A stretch of 64,000 nt of DNA from contig CAJNDS010002074.1 in assembly GCA_905221605.1 (NCBI GenBank), positions 314,001 through 378,000 of the forward strand, in the 5' to 3' direction. The stretch comes from Symbiodinium natans (lineage: Eukaryota; Sar; Dinophyceae; Suessiales; Symbiodiniaceae). Position numbers and translations under genes: made by a program. The notes under the pieces were generated by a model that was given only the letters and a program-made list of their open reading frames with translations, had not been told where the DNA came from and did not search any database. Shown in pieces: positions 1 through 11,542 of the stretch. Each line of letters opens with the position of its first letter. Position 1 is the stretch's first letter.

Positions 1-174
1 GACGAAGCGGGTTAGGGTGCCCTGAAACAGAACCACACCCAAAAACAAAAACAACGCTCAAGCAACGAGACTACTGCTACAAAGCAAAACGAGGAATAAA
101 TCCATGAACATGCTGCCGCTCCAAGCAAACCCTTTTTGCGCCTCGACACCCAAAAAAGGGGCGAGACAAGCAAG

Positions 175-375
175 ACATTAAGACAAACTCCCTTCTACCA
201 GCCCGGGCCCTCGAGACGAGGGATGCAAGCGAGACATTGAGACAAACTCCCTTTTACCAACCCGGACCCGCAGAGAGACGAAGGAGCAGGACAAAACTTC
301 CTTCTGCCAGCCCGAGCCTGTCAAAGAGACGAGAGAAGACAAGCGAGACAGTGAGACAAACTCTTCTGCCAGCCC
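175..375. repeat. Imperfect ~60-bp tandem repeat
   Basis: Three to four degenerate copies of a unit containing GAGACAAACTCCCTT and CCAGCCCGGGCC follow each other. No coding signal is visible on either strand. Confidence 0.6.
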
Positions 376-1650
376 GGGACTTTAGGTCACTTCCTAACAG
401 CAAAACAGCGAAGCTTCAGAGTCCACTCTGCACTCCTACTCCCATCCTACACGTCCAACGGCAACGAACGAAGTGGCGGGGACACGGAGTAAGTTGCAAC
501 AAGACAGAACCTCAGAGTTCTGACTTCACTACTGCTCTCAAGCAGTTCCAAGTGCTTCAAAACTTATCCTTGGCCACGCCAACAAGACGAGACATGTCGC
601 AGTCAACCCAAACATGCTTTAGGGACTTTGGGCAAAACCAAACATGCTCATGCCAAGTCATGCAGCACCAAACATGCTTATGCCAAGAATCATCGGACGC
701 TCTGCACGTTCCACTTGGCTATAATATCTTGCTCAGCCATGCACAAGGCTTTTTTTTTTGGACTGGCGCCTCTTTACTACATCAGTAGCACAGTAGGCCG
801 TTCTTGTGGGGCTCGAAACTCGGTGCGAGACAAGGACATCTACTTTGAGAGCCAAACTGTACAAGCCAGCGAGTGAAAAAGAAGTCGAGACAACAAAGAA
901 GCAACTGCAAGCGCAGAGGCCCTTAATGCAAGACAACTTTACGCAAGGCCAGCATGGTCAGACCAATGCAAACAAGAACCTACCGGCACCAATCACTCAG
1001 CAGCCCGTCACCCAAAGCAATGCTGCGCCACGTCTGGTACAGACATTAAGCGAAAGTATGGGTAGGCCGTAAGGCAAGGAACCTCAGTCACCTAAACTGC
1101 TCAACGCGTCCGTAGAGACAGTCCCCACACAAGCGCCAGGGCCGTAGCAATAGCACTCAGGACTCCATTGTAGATTGGCAAGAAAGTTGCAAGCACACTA
1201 AGCACAATGCACACAGAGTGCCAGAAGAGGCGCCCCCTTCCCCCCCGACGAGCGGGGGCAGACAAGGGGCTAGTGTGGCTACACTATGCTGCCGTCTGCG
1301 CTGTGTGAGTCTGGGCGTCCTCACGTAGCTATGACCATAGGGCAGGCCTGGAGCGCAGCTTGCAAGAGGCCATATTCTTACAGCCCCGCGCAGCGGCCGA
1401 TTTTTGAGACGGCGCAAGAGCCCCAAAGGCTGCTGGCTGGTACTTGGGTAGTGTGCTTCCCAGGTACCGGGAGCCTATCGGCTTGGCGTGCTTAGCCTGG
1501 TGCAGTTTAAGGCCCACAAGGTTGCTTAACGGTCTGCAGCCAACCGCGCGTCAAGTGTGAGAGTCAAGGGGCCTTAGAACTCGGAGCCCCGCGCAGCGGC
1601 CGATTTTTTGAGAGCACTTCAAGCCGGTTTACCCCGTGACTACACCTGAT
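376..1650. other. Non-coding stretch, no gene recognised
   Basis: Only short, low-complexity ORFs occur here. A 23-bp block containing CCCCGCGCAGCGGCCGATTT near 1383 and 1586 reappears in the satellite to the right, so this is probably the degenerate edge of that satellite. Confidence 0.5.
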
Positions 1651-1659
1651 GCGGGACCC

Positions 1660-3080
1660 ACAGCTAAGTGCTAGGCCTAGTCACTTCTGGACCTGCTGGA
1701 ATAGGTCGAAGCAGCAGTTCCTCACATCCCTTCTGGGCCTTCTGGCGAAAGTTCCGGCAGCCGTTTGCAGGCTTAATCACTTCTGGGCCTTCTGGAGAAG
1801 TTTTAGGCAGCAGTTTGAGAGGCCTACTTACTGCTGGGCCTCCCGGAGAAGTTTAGGCAGCAGTTTGAGAGGCCTAATCACTCTGAGCCCTCCAGGAAAG
1901 GTTGAGGCAGCAGTTTGAGAAGCCTAATCACTTCTGGGCCTTCAGGCAACTGTTGGGACAGCAGTTTGAGAGGCCTAATCATTTCTGGGCCTTCTGAAAA
2001 CCTTGAGGCATCAGTTTGAGAGGTCTACCACTGCTTTTGCGTGCCACAGCGCAGGAGGGCGGGCGCCCTCCTGGCCGGGCAGTGAGACGGCAGGCAAGGT
2101 GCCCAAGATGCCTGTCAATAGATGCGGCGTCCATTGCTTGGCATCCAGAAACAGATACTGTGGTCCCTCAACTGCCCCGCGCAGCGGCTGATTTTTGCGA
2201 CTGCAAACCTGTCACAGAATGGGCAGTTTGCGGGGCTTAATCACTTCTGGGCCTTCTGGAGAAGTTTTAGGCAGCAGTTTGAGAGGCCTACTTACTGCTG
2301 GGCCTTCCGGAGAAGTTTAGGCAGCAGTTTGAGAGGCCTAATCACTCTGAACCCTCCAGGAAAGGTTGAGGCAGCAGTTTGAGAAGCCTAATCACTTCTG
2401 GGCCTTCAGGCAACTGTTGGGACAGCAGTTTGAGAGGCCTAATCATTTCTGGGCCTTCTGAAAACCTTGAGGCATCAGTTTGAGAAGTCTACCCACTGCT
2501 TCTGCTTGCCACAGCGCAGGAGGGCGGGCGCCCTCCTGGCCGGGCAGTGAAACTGCAGGCAAGGTGCCCAAGATGCCTGTCAATAGATGCGGCGTCCATT
2601 GCTTGGCATCCAGAAACTTAAAGATACTGTGGTCCCTCAACTGCCCCGCGCAGCGGCCGATTTTTGCGACTGCAAACCTGTCACAGAATGGGCAGTTTGC
2701 GGGGCTTAATCACTTCTGGGCCTTCTGGAGAAGTTTTAGGCAGCAGCTTGAGAGGCCTACTTACTGCTGGGCCTTCCGGAGAAGTTTAGGCAGCAATTTG
2801 AGAGGCCTAGTCACTCTGAGCCCTCCAGGAAAGGTTGAGGCAGCAGTTTGAGAAGCCTAATCACTTCTGGGCCTTCAGGCAACTGTTGGGACAGCAGTTT
2901 GAGAGGCCTAATCATTTCTGGGCCTTCTGAAAACCTTGCGGCATCAGTTTGAGAGGTCTACCCACTGCTTCTGCTTGCCACAGCGCAGGAGGGCGGGCGC
3001 CCTCCTGGCCGGGCAGTGAAACTGCAGGCAAGGTGCTCAAGATGCCTGTCAATAGATGCGGCGTCCATTGCTTGGCCTTG
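1660..3080. repeat. Nested satellite: ~467-bp unit built from ~56-bp subrepeats
   Basis: The higher-order unit recurs with its internal hairpin at 2052-2073, 2517-2538 and 2986-3007, giving periods of 465 and 469 bp. Inside each unit a ~56-bp subrepeat (CTTCTGGGCCTTC ... GGCAGCAGTTTGAGAGGCCTA) occurs about five times. Each higher-order unit has a perfect 9-bp stem, CAGGAGGGC/GCCCTCCTG, with a GGGC loop. Open frames in the array reflect repeat periodicity, not genes. Confidence 0.85.
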
Positions 3081-3256
3081 TGATATCTCTCCGCCTTGCT
3101 CGCAGGTCCCGCAGGTCAATAAGCTTCAGGCTCGAGATCTCTCTTCCTGCTGCTCCCTGGTCCGGAGAGCCCATAGGCTTTAGGTTTGCGATTTATCTGC
3201 GTGCTGCTCCCAGGTCTCGTAGGCCCAAAGGCTTCAGGTTCGTGCTTTCCGGGTAA
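3075..3256. repeat. Short ~65-bp tandem repeat
   Basis: About three degenerate copies contain CTGCTCCC(A/T)GGTC followed by AAGCTTCAGG or a variant. It directly continues from the nested satellite. Confidence 0.5.
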
Positions 3257-3880
3257 GTACTGACACGGCCTCCGCCCTATGCTGCGACTAGCACTGTCAC
3301 AAGAATGAGGGGCAGACCAGAAACCTAAGCAGCAAACCTAAACCCTAAATGCGAAGACCTACACACCCAACTACTGCCACCACGCACAGAGCTGCACACA
3401 GACGAGCCCGCCAGGCTCATCAACAAGACGCCTTCGCAGAGCCCCGCAGCGCTAGGCGCATGATTGGCAAGTGGATGTGAGGAAGCATTTTGAGTAGATG
3501 GGAATGCTACTAAAGGATATTTAACACTACACCTCAGCTAGCCCGGCACGCTTGCACAAACTGGCAAGGATTTGGGCCCCCCAGCGTGACTGCAGGTTTT
3601 GGGATTCCCCCCCCCCCTCTTGGCAATTCCGGTACTCCGTACAACGGGGGCCAGAATAACCCTGATGAAAGAACCATATGCACAAAGGGCCCCCTGCGTG
3701 CCGGTTGATTTACCTAATGAGAGTACACTTGTCATGGCCATCATCACAACTCATGACTCCTCACCTGGTTTTTTGTAGTTGCAGGCCAACCTGCTTTTGG
3801 TTCTGCAACTCTTTTTATTCCTTCACCGCTCCGCAAGAGGGGAACTGCCCGGGTGCATCCCAACCTCCACAGTACACACC
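3257..3880. other. Unassigned spacer
   Basis: No convincing gene, RNA or repeat was seen. One short CCTAAACCCTAAATG telomere-like remnant lies near 3337. Confidence 0.4.
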
Positions 3881-3919
3881 TGGGGCTTGGGCCGCCAGGC
3901 ACAAGTGCCCGGTGATTTG

Positions 3920-4275
3920 GACTACATAGGGACCTGAGAACCGGTGACATATACTGAACCTGGAACGCCCGGCACAAGACCCACGGGGTTTGTGCTGCAC
4001 TCTGTTGAACCTGGGACGTCTGGCAATAGACCCACTGTGGTCCATGCTGCAATAAGGACCTGAGGACCTGTGGCATTTGCTGGACCTGGGACGCCTGGCA
4101 CAAGACCCACAGTGGCTTGTGCTGCAATAGGGACCTGACCTGATGAGAACCTGCGGCATCTGCTGAACCTGGGACGCCTGGCACAAGACCAACGACGGTC
4201 TGTGCTGCTATAGGAACTGATCCCACAGACCGGACCTGCGGCATCTGCTGAGCCTGGGACGCCTGACAAAACTAA
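3920..4275. repeat. Degenerate ~75-85-bp tandem repeat
   Basis: Four to five copies of CTGGGACGCCTGGCACAAGAC followed by a CAC(A/G)GTGG...GTGCTGCAATA block. Spacing varies by several bases between copies. Confidence 0.65.
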
Positions 4276-4329
4276 CCAAAACCCACGGTGGTATGTGCTG
4301 CAACAAAGACCTGAGGACCTGTGGCATCT

Positions 4330-4930
4330 GCTACATTTGCGGGTGCCCACGGGCACGCCTGACCTGGAGGGGCCTGTGCACCTTGATGAGTGTGTGGGCA
4401 CCTGCGAGCACGCCTGAGCCGGAAGGGCCTGTGCACCTGGAGCCTGTGCCTTACTGGCACCTGTAAGCACGTCTGACCCGGAAGGGCCTGTGCACCTTGA
4501 GCCTGCACATGTGCGGGCACCTGCGAGCACGCCTGACCCGGAAGGGCCTGTGCACCTTGAGCCTGTGCCTTTGCTGGCACCTGTAAGGGCCTGTGCATCT
4601 TGAACCTGTGCATATGCGGGCACCTGCAAGCACGCTTGACCCGGTAGGGCCTGTGCACCTTGAGCCTGTGCATTTGCAGGCACTTGCAAGCACGCCTGAC
4701 CCGGCGGGGCCTGTGCACCTTGAGCCTGCGCGGGCACCTGCAAGCACGCCTGACCCGGAAGGGCCTGTGCACTTTGAGCCTGTGCATTTGCTGGCACCTG
4801 CAAGCACGCCTGACCCGGAAGGGCCTGTGCACCTGGAGCCTGTGCATGTGCGGGCACCTACAGCCACGCCTGACCCGGACGGGCCTGGGCACCTCGAGCC
4901 TGTGCATATGCGGGCACCTGGCGGCAGGGC
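4330..4930. repeat. 60-bp minisatellite open on both strands
   Basis: About ten copies of a 60-bp unit containing CACGCCTGACCCGGAAGGGC and CTGTGCACCTTGAGCCTGTG. Most copies keep exact 60-bp spacing (for example 4484/4544, 4646/4706, 4760/4820/4880), with one shortened copy near 4580. Because 60 is divisible by three and the unit lacks stops in several frames, long ORFs of 130-310 codons exist on both strands. The minus-strand frames would encode 20-residue repeats rich in Cys, Gly, Pro and Ala. A minus-strand SL relic lies about 330 bp upstream in that orientation, so a transcribed repeat protein cannot be excluded, but I do not call a gene. Confidence 0.8.
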
Positions 4931-5256
4931 CCGTACTAGCTGGGGGGCATGGCACTTGCGTACCCAACAGTCAGTGTGCACAGACAAAGACTAAAAGGCA
5001 AACCAAGCTTGCGGTGTTGACAAAGCTGAAATCCAAAGCAAGCAATGGGTTCTTCTTGCAAGCAAGCGCTTACAAGGAACTGCGTAATGCTAAGGAGCCC
5101 AGCTACAAAGCAAACACAGAACCAAGCACTCCTACGCCTCCGAGCTGTCAGAGGGGGCCGCTAACTACGAGCAGGGTTCCAAGGTCAAACCTTGCAACGG
5201 CCTCCCACCCTTCCTACCGCTTTACTGGTGGCTTAATCACCTCGAGCAAACGCGGT

Positions 5257-5290
5257 CTTAAGCCAAAGGCTTGAGCCAAAAGGGATATGG
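5257..5290 (-). other. Tandem spliced-leader relic
   Basis: On the minus strand 5290-5270 matches the dinoflagellate SL at 18 of 21 positions, ending in TTTTGGCTCAAG. It abuts a second, shorter copy (5269-5257, CCTTTGGCTTAAG). The inner copy starts with CC, as expected if the AG inside an older genomic SL (GTAG|CC) had acted as acceptor for a new trans-splicing event. The SL sequence itself is established knowledge; the relic interpretation is inference. Confidence 0.7.
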
Positions 5291-5730
5291 ACTCAGCCAT
5301 GCACAAGGCTCTCATGCTCTGTAAAATCATCCGCATTCCGCAAACATGAAGCTGAGCTGCAGGTGTTTCGGTCTTTGTTGGCTTTTTCTGTGGATCGGAG
5401 TCACGCTTCATGCTCTGGGAAGTTGACCAACATGGTCTCAACGTTTTCTGTGGTTGTGCAGAGTCTTTGGCGGACTTGGGTTTTGGACAGCGAAGATATT
5501 TTATTGAGCGTGTTGCGCCGGCCCGGAACTTAAGTTGCCATGCGCCCAATGGCCCAAAGAACAAGAAGATACACGCCTCCAGCGAAAGCCTTGTGAACGT
5601 CAGTTTGTCTTCTTGAAGGGCGTTGTTGATGTTTAAAGGTGGCGGGGAGCGTTCACTCGGCTCACACGTAACATCATCTTTGAGCCTCAGACTTTGCCAG
5701 GTCGAAGCTTCTTGAGGCCTCCTCCAGTTT
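5291..5730. other. Unassigned spacer
   Basis: No gene recognised. A 68-codon plus ORF and a longer minus ORF overlap here with no recognisable domain. Confidence 0.4.
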
Positions 5731-6103
5731 TGTGAAAACACAGCAGCAGCGCGCTGAACCCTCTTTTTCTCACGACTTGAGCCAAAGTCATAAGCCGGAG
5801 GCTTCGTCAGTGAAACTCTTTACACACAGGTGAAAACTCTGCTCTGCCACGTGTTCTCCACAGCCACAAAACAAACTCAAACGTCAGTGGGAGTTCTCGG
5901 GACCTACCCAACTACACCTAAAGCAAGCAAAAACGTGCACAGTCACTTCTACAGCTTCCAGACACACATCCCTACAACTCAAGCACTTCAAAAGGCTTTC
6001 CCACTTAAAGCAGCACTCCCGTCGAGCCTCCAAGGCACAACTACGGAGTTCCTACAACTACACACACAACTCTGAGCCAGCATGCAGGACAACAAAGTTA
6101 ACA
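5731..6103 (-). repeat. Left LTR-like copy of the copia-type block
   Basis: This 373-bp sequence is nearly identical to 28893-29182 apart from ~84 extra bp near 5786-5870. Read on the minus strand both copies begin TGTTAACTTTG and end TTTTCACA, giving TG...CA termini. It contains an SL-like CTTTGGCTCAAG on the minus strand (5787-5776). No matching target-site duplication flanks the pair. It could instead be a duplicated leader rather than a true 3-prime LTR. Confidence 0.6.
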
Positions 6104-6111
6104 TGTCCTTA

Positions 6112-8236
6112 GACAGGAACTTTCGTCTGCACGCTGCGAGGCGTAGCCACCCGAAGGGGCCGTTGGTCAAGGTGAAACTAAACTAAAAATTACCTCGCTT
6201 GAGGTGTTGCGTTCTCAGCTAGGCCCTCTCTCAGCTGCAACCCTCAGCACTCGCGAGGCCGAACTTTGCCCTCCGCATGCATTGCTGTTGAGGCACTTGT
6301 TGTGGCATCAGCCTCCGTAAGTTTGGCAATCCCCACTCAGCACTGGATGTTCTGTTCGAGGCATATTTCCTCAGCGCATGCGAGGCCGCAAAGTGAAACA
6401 CGTGAGGTATGAAAAACTGCTACTCCAGGTTCGTCCGCAGCTCCGGCTTTCTCGCACTTACTAACCGTGCCTTGCAGCCTCCCCCAAAGTAGCGTCACCC
6501 TGGCTTTCTCGCTCTTACTCACCAGTTGACCAATAATGCATCTCACGCGGTTGCTTCATGGTAAAACTGCAGCTCGAGGTCCCGGCGTTCTCGCTCTTAC
6601 TAACCCGGACCGACACTGCAGAGAAGCATTGACTGTTGTTCCCTCAGCGGAGGCGAGGCCGAACAACCATTCCGCTGCATCAGCGCAGCCAGGCCCTCAG
6701 CTCCTCACTGAGCCAGGGCTCTCTTTAGACAGAGTTCCCTTGCTGGCAAGCCCTCTATCTCTACGTGACCCCCGCGGTGCCACGTATAAGCAGCTGCACC
6801 GCGTGTCTTAGGACCACAGTTTTCATTCGGATTTGTTGTTGTAGGCCTTCCAGTGCTTGAGGCCGAATCCAAACACCACATCTCACGTCACAAGGCTGGC
6901 AATTTGGCTCCAACATCTGAAGATAGTAAACACATACTCTGCGTGGCGTCCGCGTGAGCTAGCCTGTCCTTTCTTTAGGAGTTCGGCTCCTTTCATCGCT
7001 TGTCTTACCACAGGTCTCTTTCGGTGGCCCGTACTCAGCAGCCAGCACATGTACCATCCTCAGACGCCAGAGCCGCCTTGCCCCAGCAAGTGCCCATACA
7101 ACCACTCACCAGATAGTGAGAGCCAACATCTTCAAACAACCTCCAGCGGCCGTGCCGCGAGGACCTAAACATCTGCAAGGTTCCGCCTTGTCTGTGTGCA
7201 CGGACAGACCCCAGCCCTTGCAGGAGACGTGGATGTAAACAAAAGCAGGCCTGCCATGTCCAGCAGGCTGATTACATTGGTTGCCTTCAGATGGGAAAAG
7301 CGCGAAGATCGGGTAACCTCCATCTGAATCCTTTCCGGCCAATACCAACCCTTACAAACCCTCAGCACGGAGCGAGGCCGAAGGAGGCTTCTTGGACTAT
7401 TGGTTTTCCGGGGAGCAGCCACCACCAGCTGCTCTTCAACTTGCACTGCGCCGCACCACAGTCCTACTGCAAGTTCCTTGGCAACGGTTTCTCAGTAGCA
7501 CCAGTCAATGAGCTTTACGACACTGATGCCTCTGGTTATTTATGTCCAGGCAGATCCACCAGGGTTGGGCCAAATCTTTTCTACCTGATTCTACCTGCGA
7601 AGAAAATCCTGTTGTGCTCAGCTTGCAGATCCCCGAAAACCTGCAAGCTTGGGCTCGAGCACACCGCAATTGTTCGGGACACTCCTGTCGCCACTGCAAG
7701 GATGCCTCTTGCAGTGCGACGTTGGCCTGCACTGTCTGCAGCGTGCCTGGCCGTTTCCCCCGTGTTCGGTCTCACCTTCGTTTTCCACACAAGTGAGCGA
7801 GGAACCCAAACTCACCTTCAGCACAGCCCTCAATCCAAATGAGGGTCGGTGGGTTTTGCTCACCCAGAGACAGCAGGAATCTCTGATGAGCAACAGGCTT
7901 GCGTCACCCCTCAAGCAATGCGAGGCTGCAACTCTCACTGTGACCCAGAGCAGACTGTAGGCCACAAGGTTCCCTCAGCAACGCGAGAACGAAAAGCTTC
8001 CCTCTAGCGAAGCGAGGCCGAAAACTGTGCACTCACGCCCTTCGTCGACGGCAGCAGTTGGCGGGCCGCCGCTCTATGACAGCTTAGCCGGTCAGCCGGC
8101 CTACGAGAAAACACAGTTTTGCCAGGCCTCAAAACGGAACCTACCCTTAGTTACAAGCCCCAGGGCCAGCCACAACGGCACTAAAGACGCTCTCTACCTG
8201 AGCACCCCACCGGGGTTGAGCCGAAACCTTGAGCCA
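6112..8236. repeat. Array unit 1, type A (2125 bp)
   Basis: Near-identical to the units at 13854, 15980 and 18108. It carries hairpin motifs at about 6193, 6241, 6369, 6641, 7359 and 8000. The next module reads GACATGACTTTTCG, a mutated version. Confidence 0.85.
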
Positions 8237-9887
8237 GACATGACTTTTCGTCTGCACGCTGCGAGGCGTAGCCACCCGAAGGGGCTGTGGGTTCAAGTGA
8301 AACAAAAGCTTACTAAAACTGTGGGGTGAAACTGCCGGTAAGTTCCCCCTCTCATTCCTTGTCCTCGGTTTTGACGTACCGCTACCCTCAACCGAAGTGA
8401 GGCCGGAATGTCGTTTTGACCAAGTCGTTGCCATTGGCTTGAAGACTTTGGCCAAGGCAAATTGCCTGTATGCTTGCACATTCTCCGTGTTGTCTATTCG
8501 GGAGGTGATCCATGCCCTCGTTCGTGGAGGCCGCTATCCCTCAACCGAATGGAGGTCAATTCCTGTAGACCCAGATGCTCGTTCTACGAGTCTCATTGCA
8601 TGTCCTGAGTGCTTCCATCCACACCCCTCAACCGTAGTGAGGCCGGACATGTCTTCAAACCAGGTCATGGCCCAAGGCTTCATGGACTCTGGTTACGGTG
8701 GCTGCCTCTTGATGCACAGGGCATACTTCCTGTGGCTTTTGCCGGGAGGTGATCCATGCCCTCCGATTCTCAGAGGCCGCTATCCCTCTACCGGCGGGGT
8801 GGTCAATCCCCATACATAGACCGTTCCGATTGAGGCCCAATTCTGCACTTTCTCGTCATCTCACCTTGACGGATCCATGCCCTCGATTCACACATCTCCA
8901 ACACGAGCCAAGCAGGAGGAACAGGTGAAGTACCTGCCCAAACATACCCCTTTTTAGGCTGGAGGACGCTAAGCGACCGAAATCGCCGCTACGCACCGGT
9001 GACCCCACGCCACACACCTTCAACAGGTGGCCGGTACAGGCGCCTGACAGGGGGCCGGGCAAGGTGCCGACTACCAGGTCAAACCCTGCCTGTGAGGATA
9101 TTATGTACGAGGCCGCTATCCATTGTGAGACTTGACATTCTCCAATCCAGCCGTAGCCATTGTTCCAAAGACAGTCGGCTGGCTCTCTTGTTTGCCACCA
9201 AAACTCCATACTCTCACTTGGGAGTCGATTACCCTCAACCGAAGTGAGGCCCACTCTGCAACCACGGGTTAGCTGCATGCTTGGTCCTTGTGGGCATTTC
9301 TGAAAGCAGTGACAACGAATCCTTCACGGAGTACGTCCCGGCTAATCCAGGGTTCTCAGCAGCTCCGGTGTTCTCGCACTTACTAACCGTGCCTTGCTGT
9401 TCTCCCCAGAATCGCCCTGGCTTTCTCGCACTTACTCACCAGTCGACGTATTCCTCAACACAAAGATCACTGCCATTGGGACTCGAGGCTTCTCCAGTGC
9501 AATGCTGGTACCTGCTCTTTGCTGGCCTCCATGCCTGGCCAGTTTCCTTTATCCATATTCTGGAGTTTGCTCTTTCCATATCTCACATACCCTCAGACCT
9601 AAGTCGAGGCCGAATGATTGCTTTGTGTGATTGAGCACTGCTGGGCTGCGGTTGTCTTCTATCAATTGCTCCGACACACCGGCACCGCGGAGTCTATGCT
9701 TCAAGCTCTTGACCGCTTTGCACCCAGTAGCATCAGCCGTCCAAGCTGCATGCAGTGCTTCCAGAGTCTCCAGGACTCAATTCCGGCATTCATTCCAGTG
9801 CCCGGTCTGCCCATTCCATGTCATGCTCGCAATTATCAGTCCCTCTTGTGCCCATGCGGCATCTTTTCCAGGAACTGCTTGTCATCA
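8237..9887. repeat. Array unit 2, type B (1651 bp)
   Basis: Nearly identical to the first ~1.66 kb of the unit at 11598 but cut off after CTTGTCATCA, where the next module begins. Hairpin motifs of the CCCTCAACCGAAGTGAGG class are frequent here. Confidence 0.8.
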
Positions 9888-10449
9888 GACAGGAACTTTC
9901 GTCTGCACGCTGCTTGGCGTAGCCACCCGAAGGGGCCGTTGGTCAAGGTGAAACTAAACTAAAAATTACCTCGCTTGAGGTGTTGCGTTCTCAGCTAGGC
10001 CCTCTTCAGCTGCAACCCTCAGCACTCGCGAGGCCGAACTTTGCCCTCCGCATGCATTGCTGTTGAGGCATGTGGCATCAGCCTCCGTAAGTTTGGCAAT
10101 CCCCACTCAGCACTGGATGTTCTGTTCGAGGCATATTTCCTCAGCGCATGCGAGGCCGCAAAGTGAAACACGTGAGGTATGAAAAACTGCTACTCCAGGT
10201 TCGTCCGCAGCTCCGGCTTTCTCGCACTTACTAACCGTGCCTTGCAGCCTCCCCCAAAGTAGCGTCACCCTGGCTTTCTCGCTCTTACTCACCAGTTGAC
10301 CAATAATGCATCTCACGCGGTTGCTTCATGGTAAAACTGCAGCTCGAGGTCCCGGCGTTCTCGCACTTACTAACCCGGACCGACACTGCAGAGAAGCATT
10401 GACCGTTGTTCCCTCAGCGGAGGCGAGGCCGAACAACCATTCCGCTGCA
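9888..10449. repeat. Array unit 3, truncated type A (562 bp)
   Basis: Matches the first ~560 bp of type A and stops at CATTCCGCTGCA, where full A units continue with TCAGCGCAG. The conserved module follows directly. Confidence 0.85.
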
Positions 10450-10568
10450 GACAGGAACTTTCGTCTGCACGCTGCGAGGCGTAGCCACCCGAAGGGGCTG
10501 AGGTTAGAGGGTGAAACATACAAACTACAAACTCTGCACAGTGAGACTACCGGTACTAGCCCTCACTT

Positions 10569-10718
10569 CCCTCAGACATTTGTCGAGGCCGAAATCCATG
10601 CCCTCAGACCGTGGTCGAGGCCGAAATTCCCTCAGGACTTGCCGAGGCCGAACTTCCTTCATTTGCACCCCTCAGACCAGAGTCGAGGCCGAAACTTCCT
10701 CAGGCAGCACGCCGAGGC
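10569..10718. repeat. Cluster of five covarying hairpin motifs
   Basis: Five consecutive copies of CCTC-A-[stem]-loop-[stem]-GAGG(CCGAA) occur at about 10570, 10602, 10630, 10670 and 10699. The inner stem changes while pairing is kept in four of them: GACA/TGTC, GACC/GGTC, GAC/GTC and GGC/GCC; the one at 10630 pairs only weakly inside. The outer CCTC/GAGG stem and the bulged A are constant. Confidence 0.75.
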
Positions 10719-10783
10719 GGTATTTCTTGAGTCGGTTGGTGCTTCTCAGACCACTAGCCGTGTTTCTTGTCTGGCTACGCTGC

Positions 10784-11542
10784 TCACTCATCAGCTTCGT
10801 CATGTGGCATGCCCAGCGTGATTTTCTGGATCTCTGTTGCCGGAACCGAAAGTAGGGTTCCATCCCATCCTCGTTTTGCAATCCCGGCATCCAGCAGGTG
10901 CTGGGCAAATGGCCCGACATTGCCTACGCACGCCATCCAAAGCGCGCTGGCCTTGCCGTCGTACGTTCTGACCAATCCACGTATGGTTGCCAGTAGCTCC
11001 TCATCATACTTCTCCAGGAGGCGTACAAGGCCGCTTGATAGCTTGTATCTATCCTCCTGCAGCGTCGTCCACTCCGCCGTGTCAAAGAACACTGCCCGTG
11101 GTAACGATCCTGACATTGGGTCGCGCCCAACGTTGCTCACCGTGACATCCGATAGAGCAACTCCTTGCATGGTCAGCCATGACGTCATAGCCACCAGGTA
11201 AAACAGGGACTGTCTGAGGATCCCGGCTTCATGGCGATGTTCCTGCCACCATGTGTTGAACAGCTCTGCCCTGCGGATGATACTTCCATAGAAGTAGTGG
11301 TGGCAGTAACCCTCCACCGCTTCGTCGAATAGGACTCCAATCCATCCTGCCCACAGGGTCCTGGTGACCAGGGTGGGGAATTGTTCCCCATACCCTGCTT
11401 CGTTGCCAAAGCTCTGGGGTTCCATCGCCAGTTTCATGACCCATAGCCGATCCAGAGCATATCCTCGTCGAGTGCGCCCTGCACCTATGAAGGGGAGCAC
11501 CCTAGGCTGTAAGCTTTGCCCTGTCGTTGGGTTGCGGACCAA
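10784..11542 (-). pseudogene. Captured gene fragment, possibly kinase-like
   Basis: A 252-codon minus-strand frame with balanced, non-repetitive composition that differs from the flanking array. It contains a Trp-rich segment (FNTWWQEHRH) and then VALSDVTVSNVG followed by AVFFDTAEW. That arrangement is reminiscent of a protein kinase catalytic loop followed by a DFG-like strand, but the canonical HRD and DFG residues are absent. It ends inside array unit 4, directly against the conserved module, so it looks like host coding sequence picked up by the array. I cannot name the family with confidence; an uncharacterised dinoflagellate protein domain is equally possible. Confidence 0.45.

Noticed and set aside
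3922-4967. Long overlapping ORFs on both strands (up to 311 codons) in the minisatellite
   Set aside because: The 60-bp period is a multiple of three and the unit lacks stops in several frames; openness on both strands is a repeat artefact.
9148-9165. CCGTAGCCATTGTTCC as an SL gene
   Set aside because: Matches only the first half of the SL; the TTTTGGCTCAAG part and the donor GT are missing.
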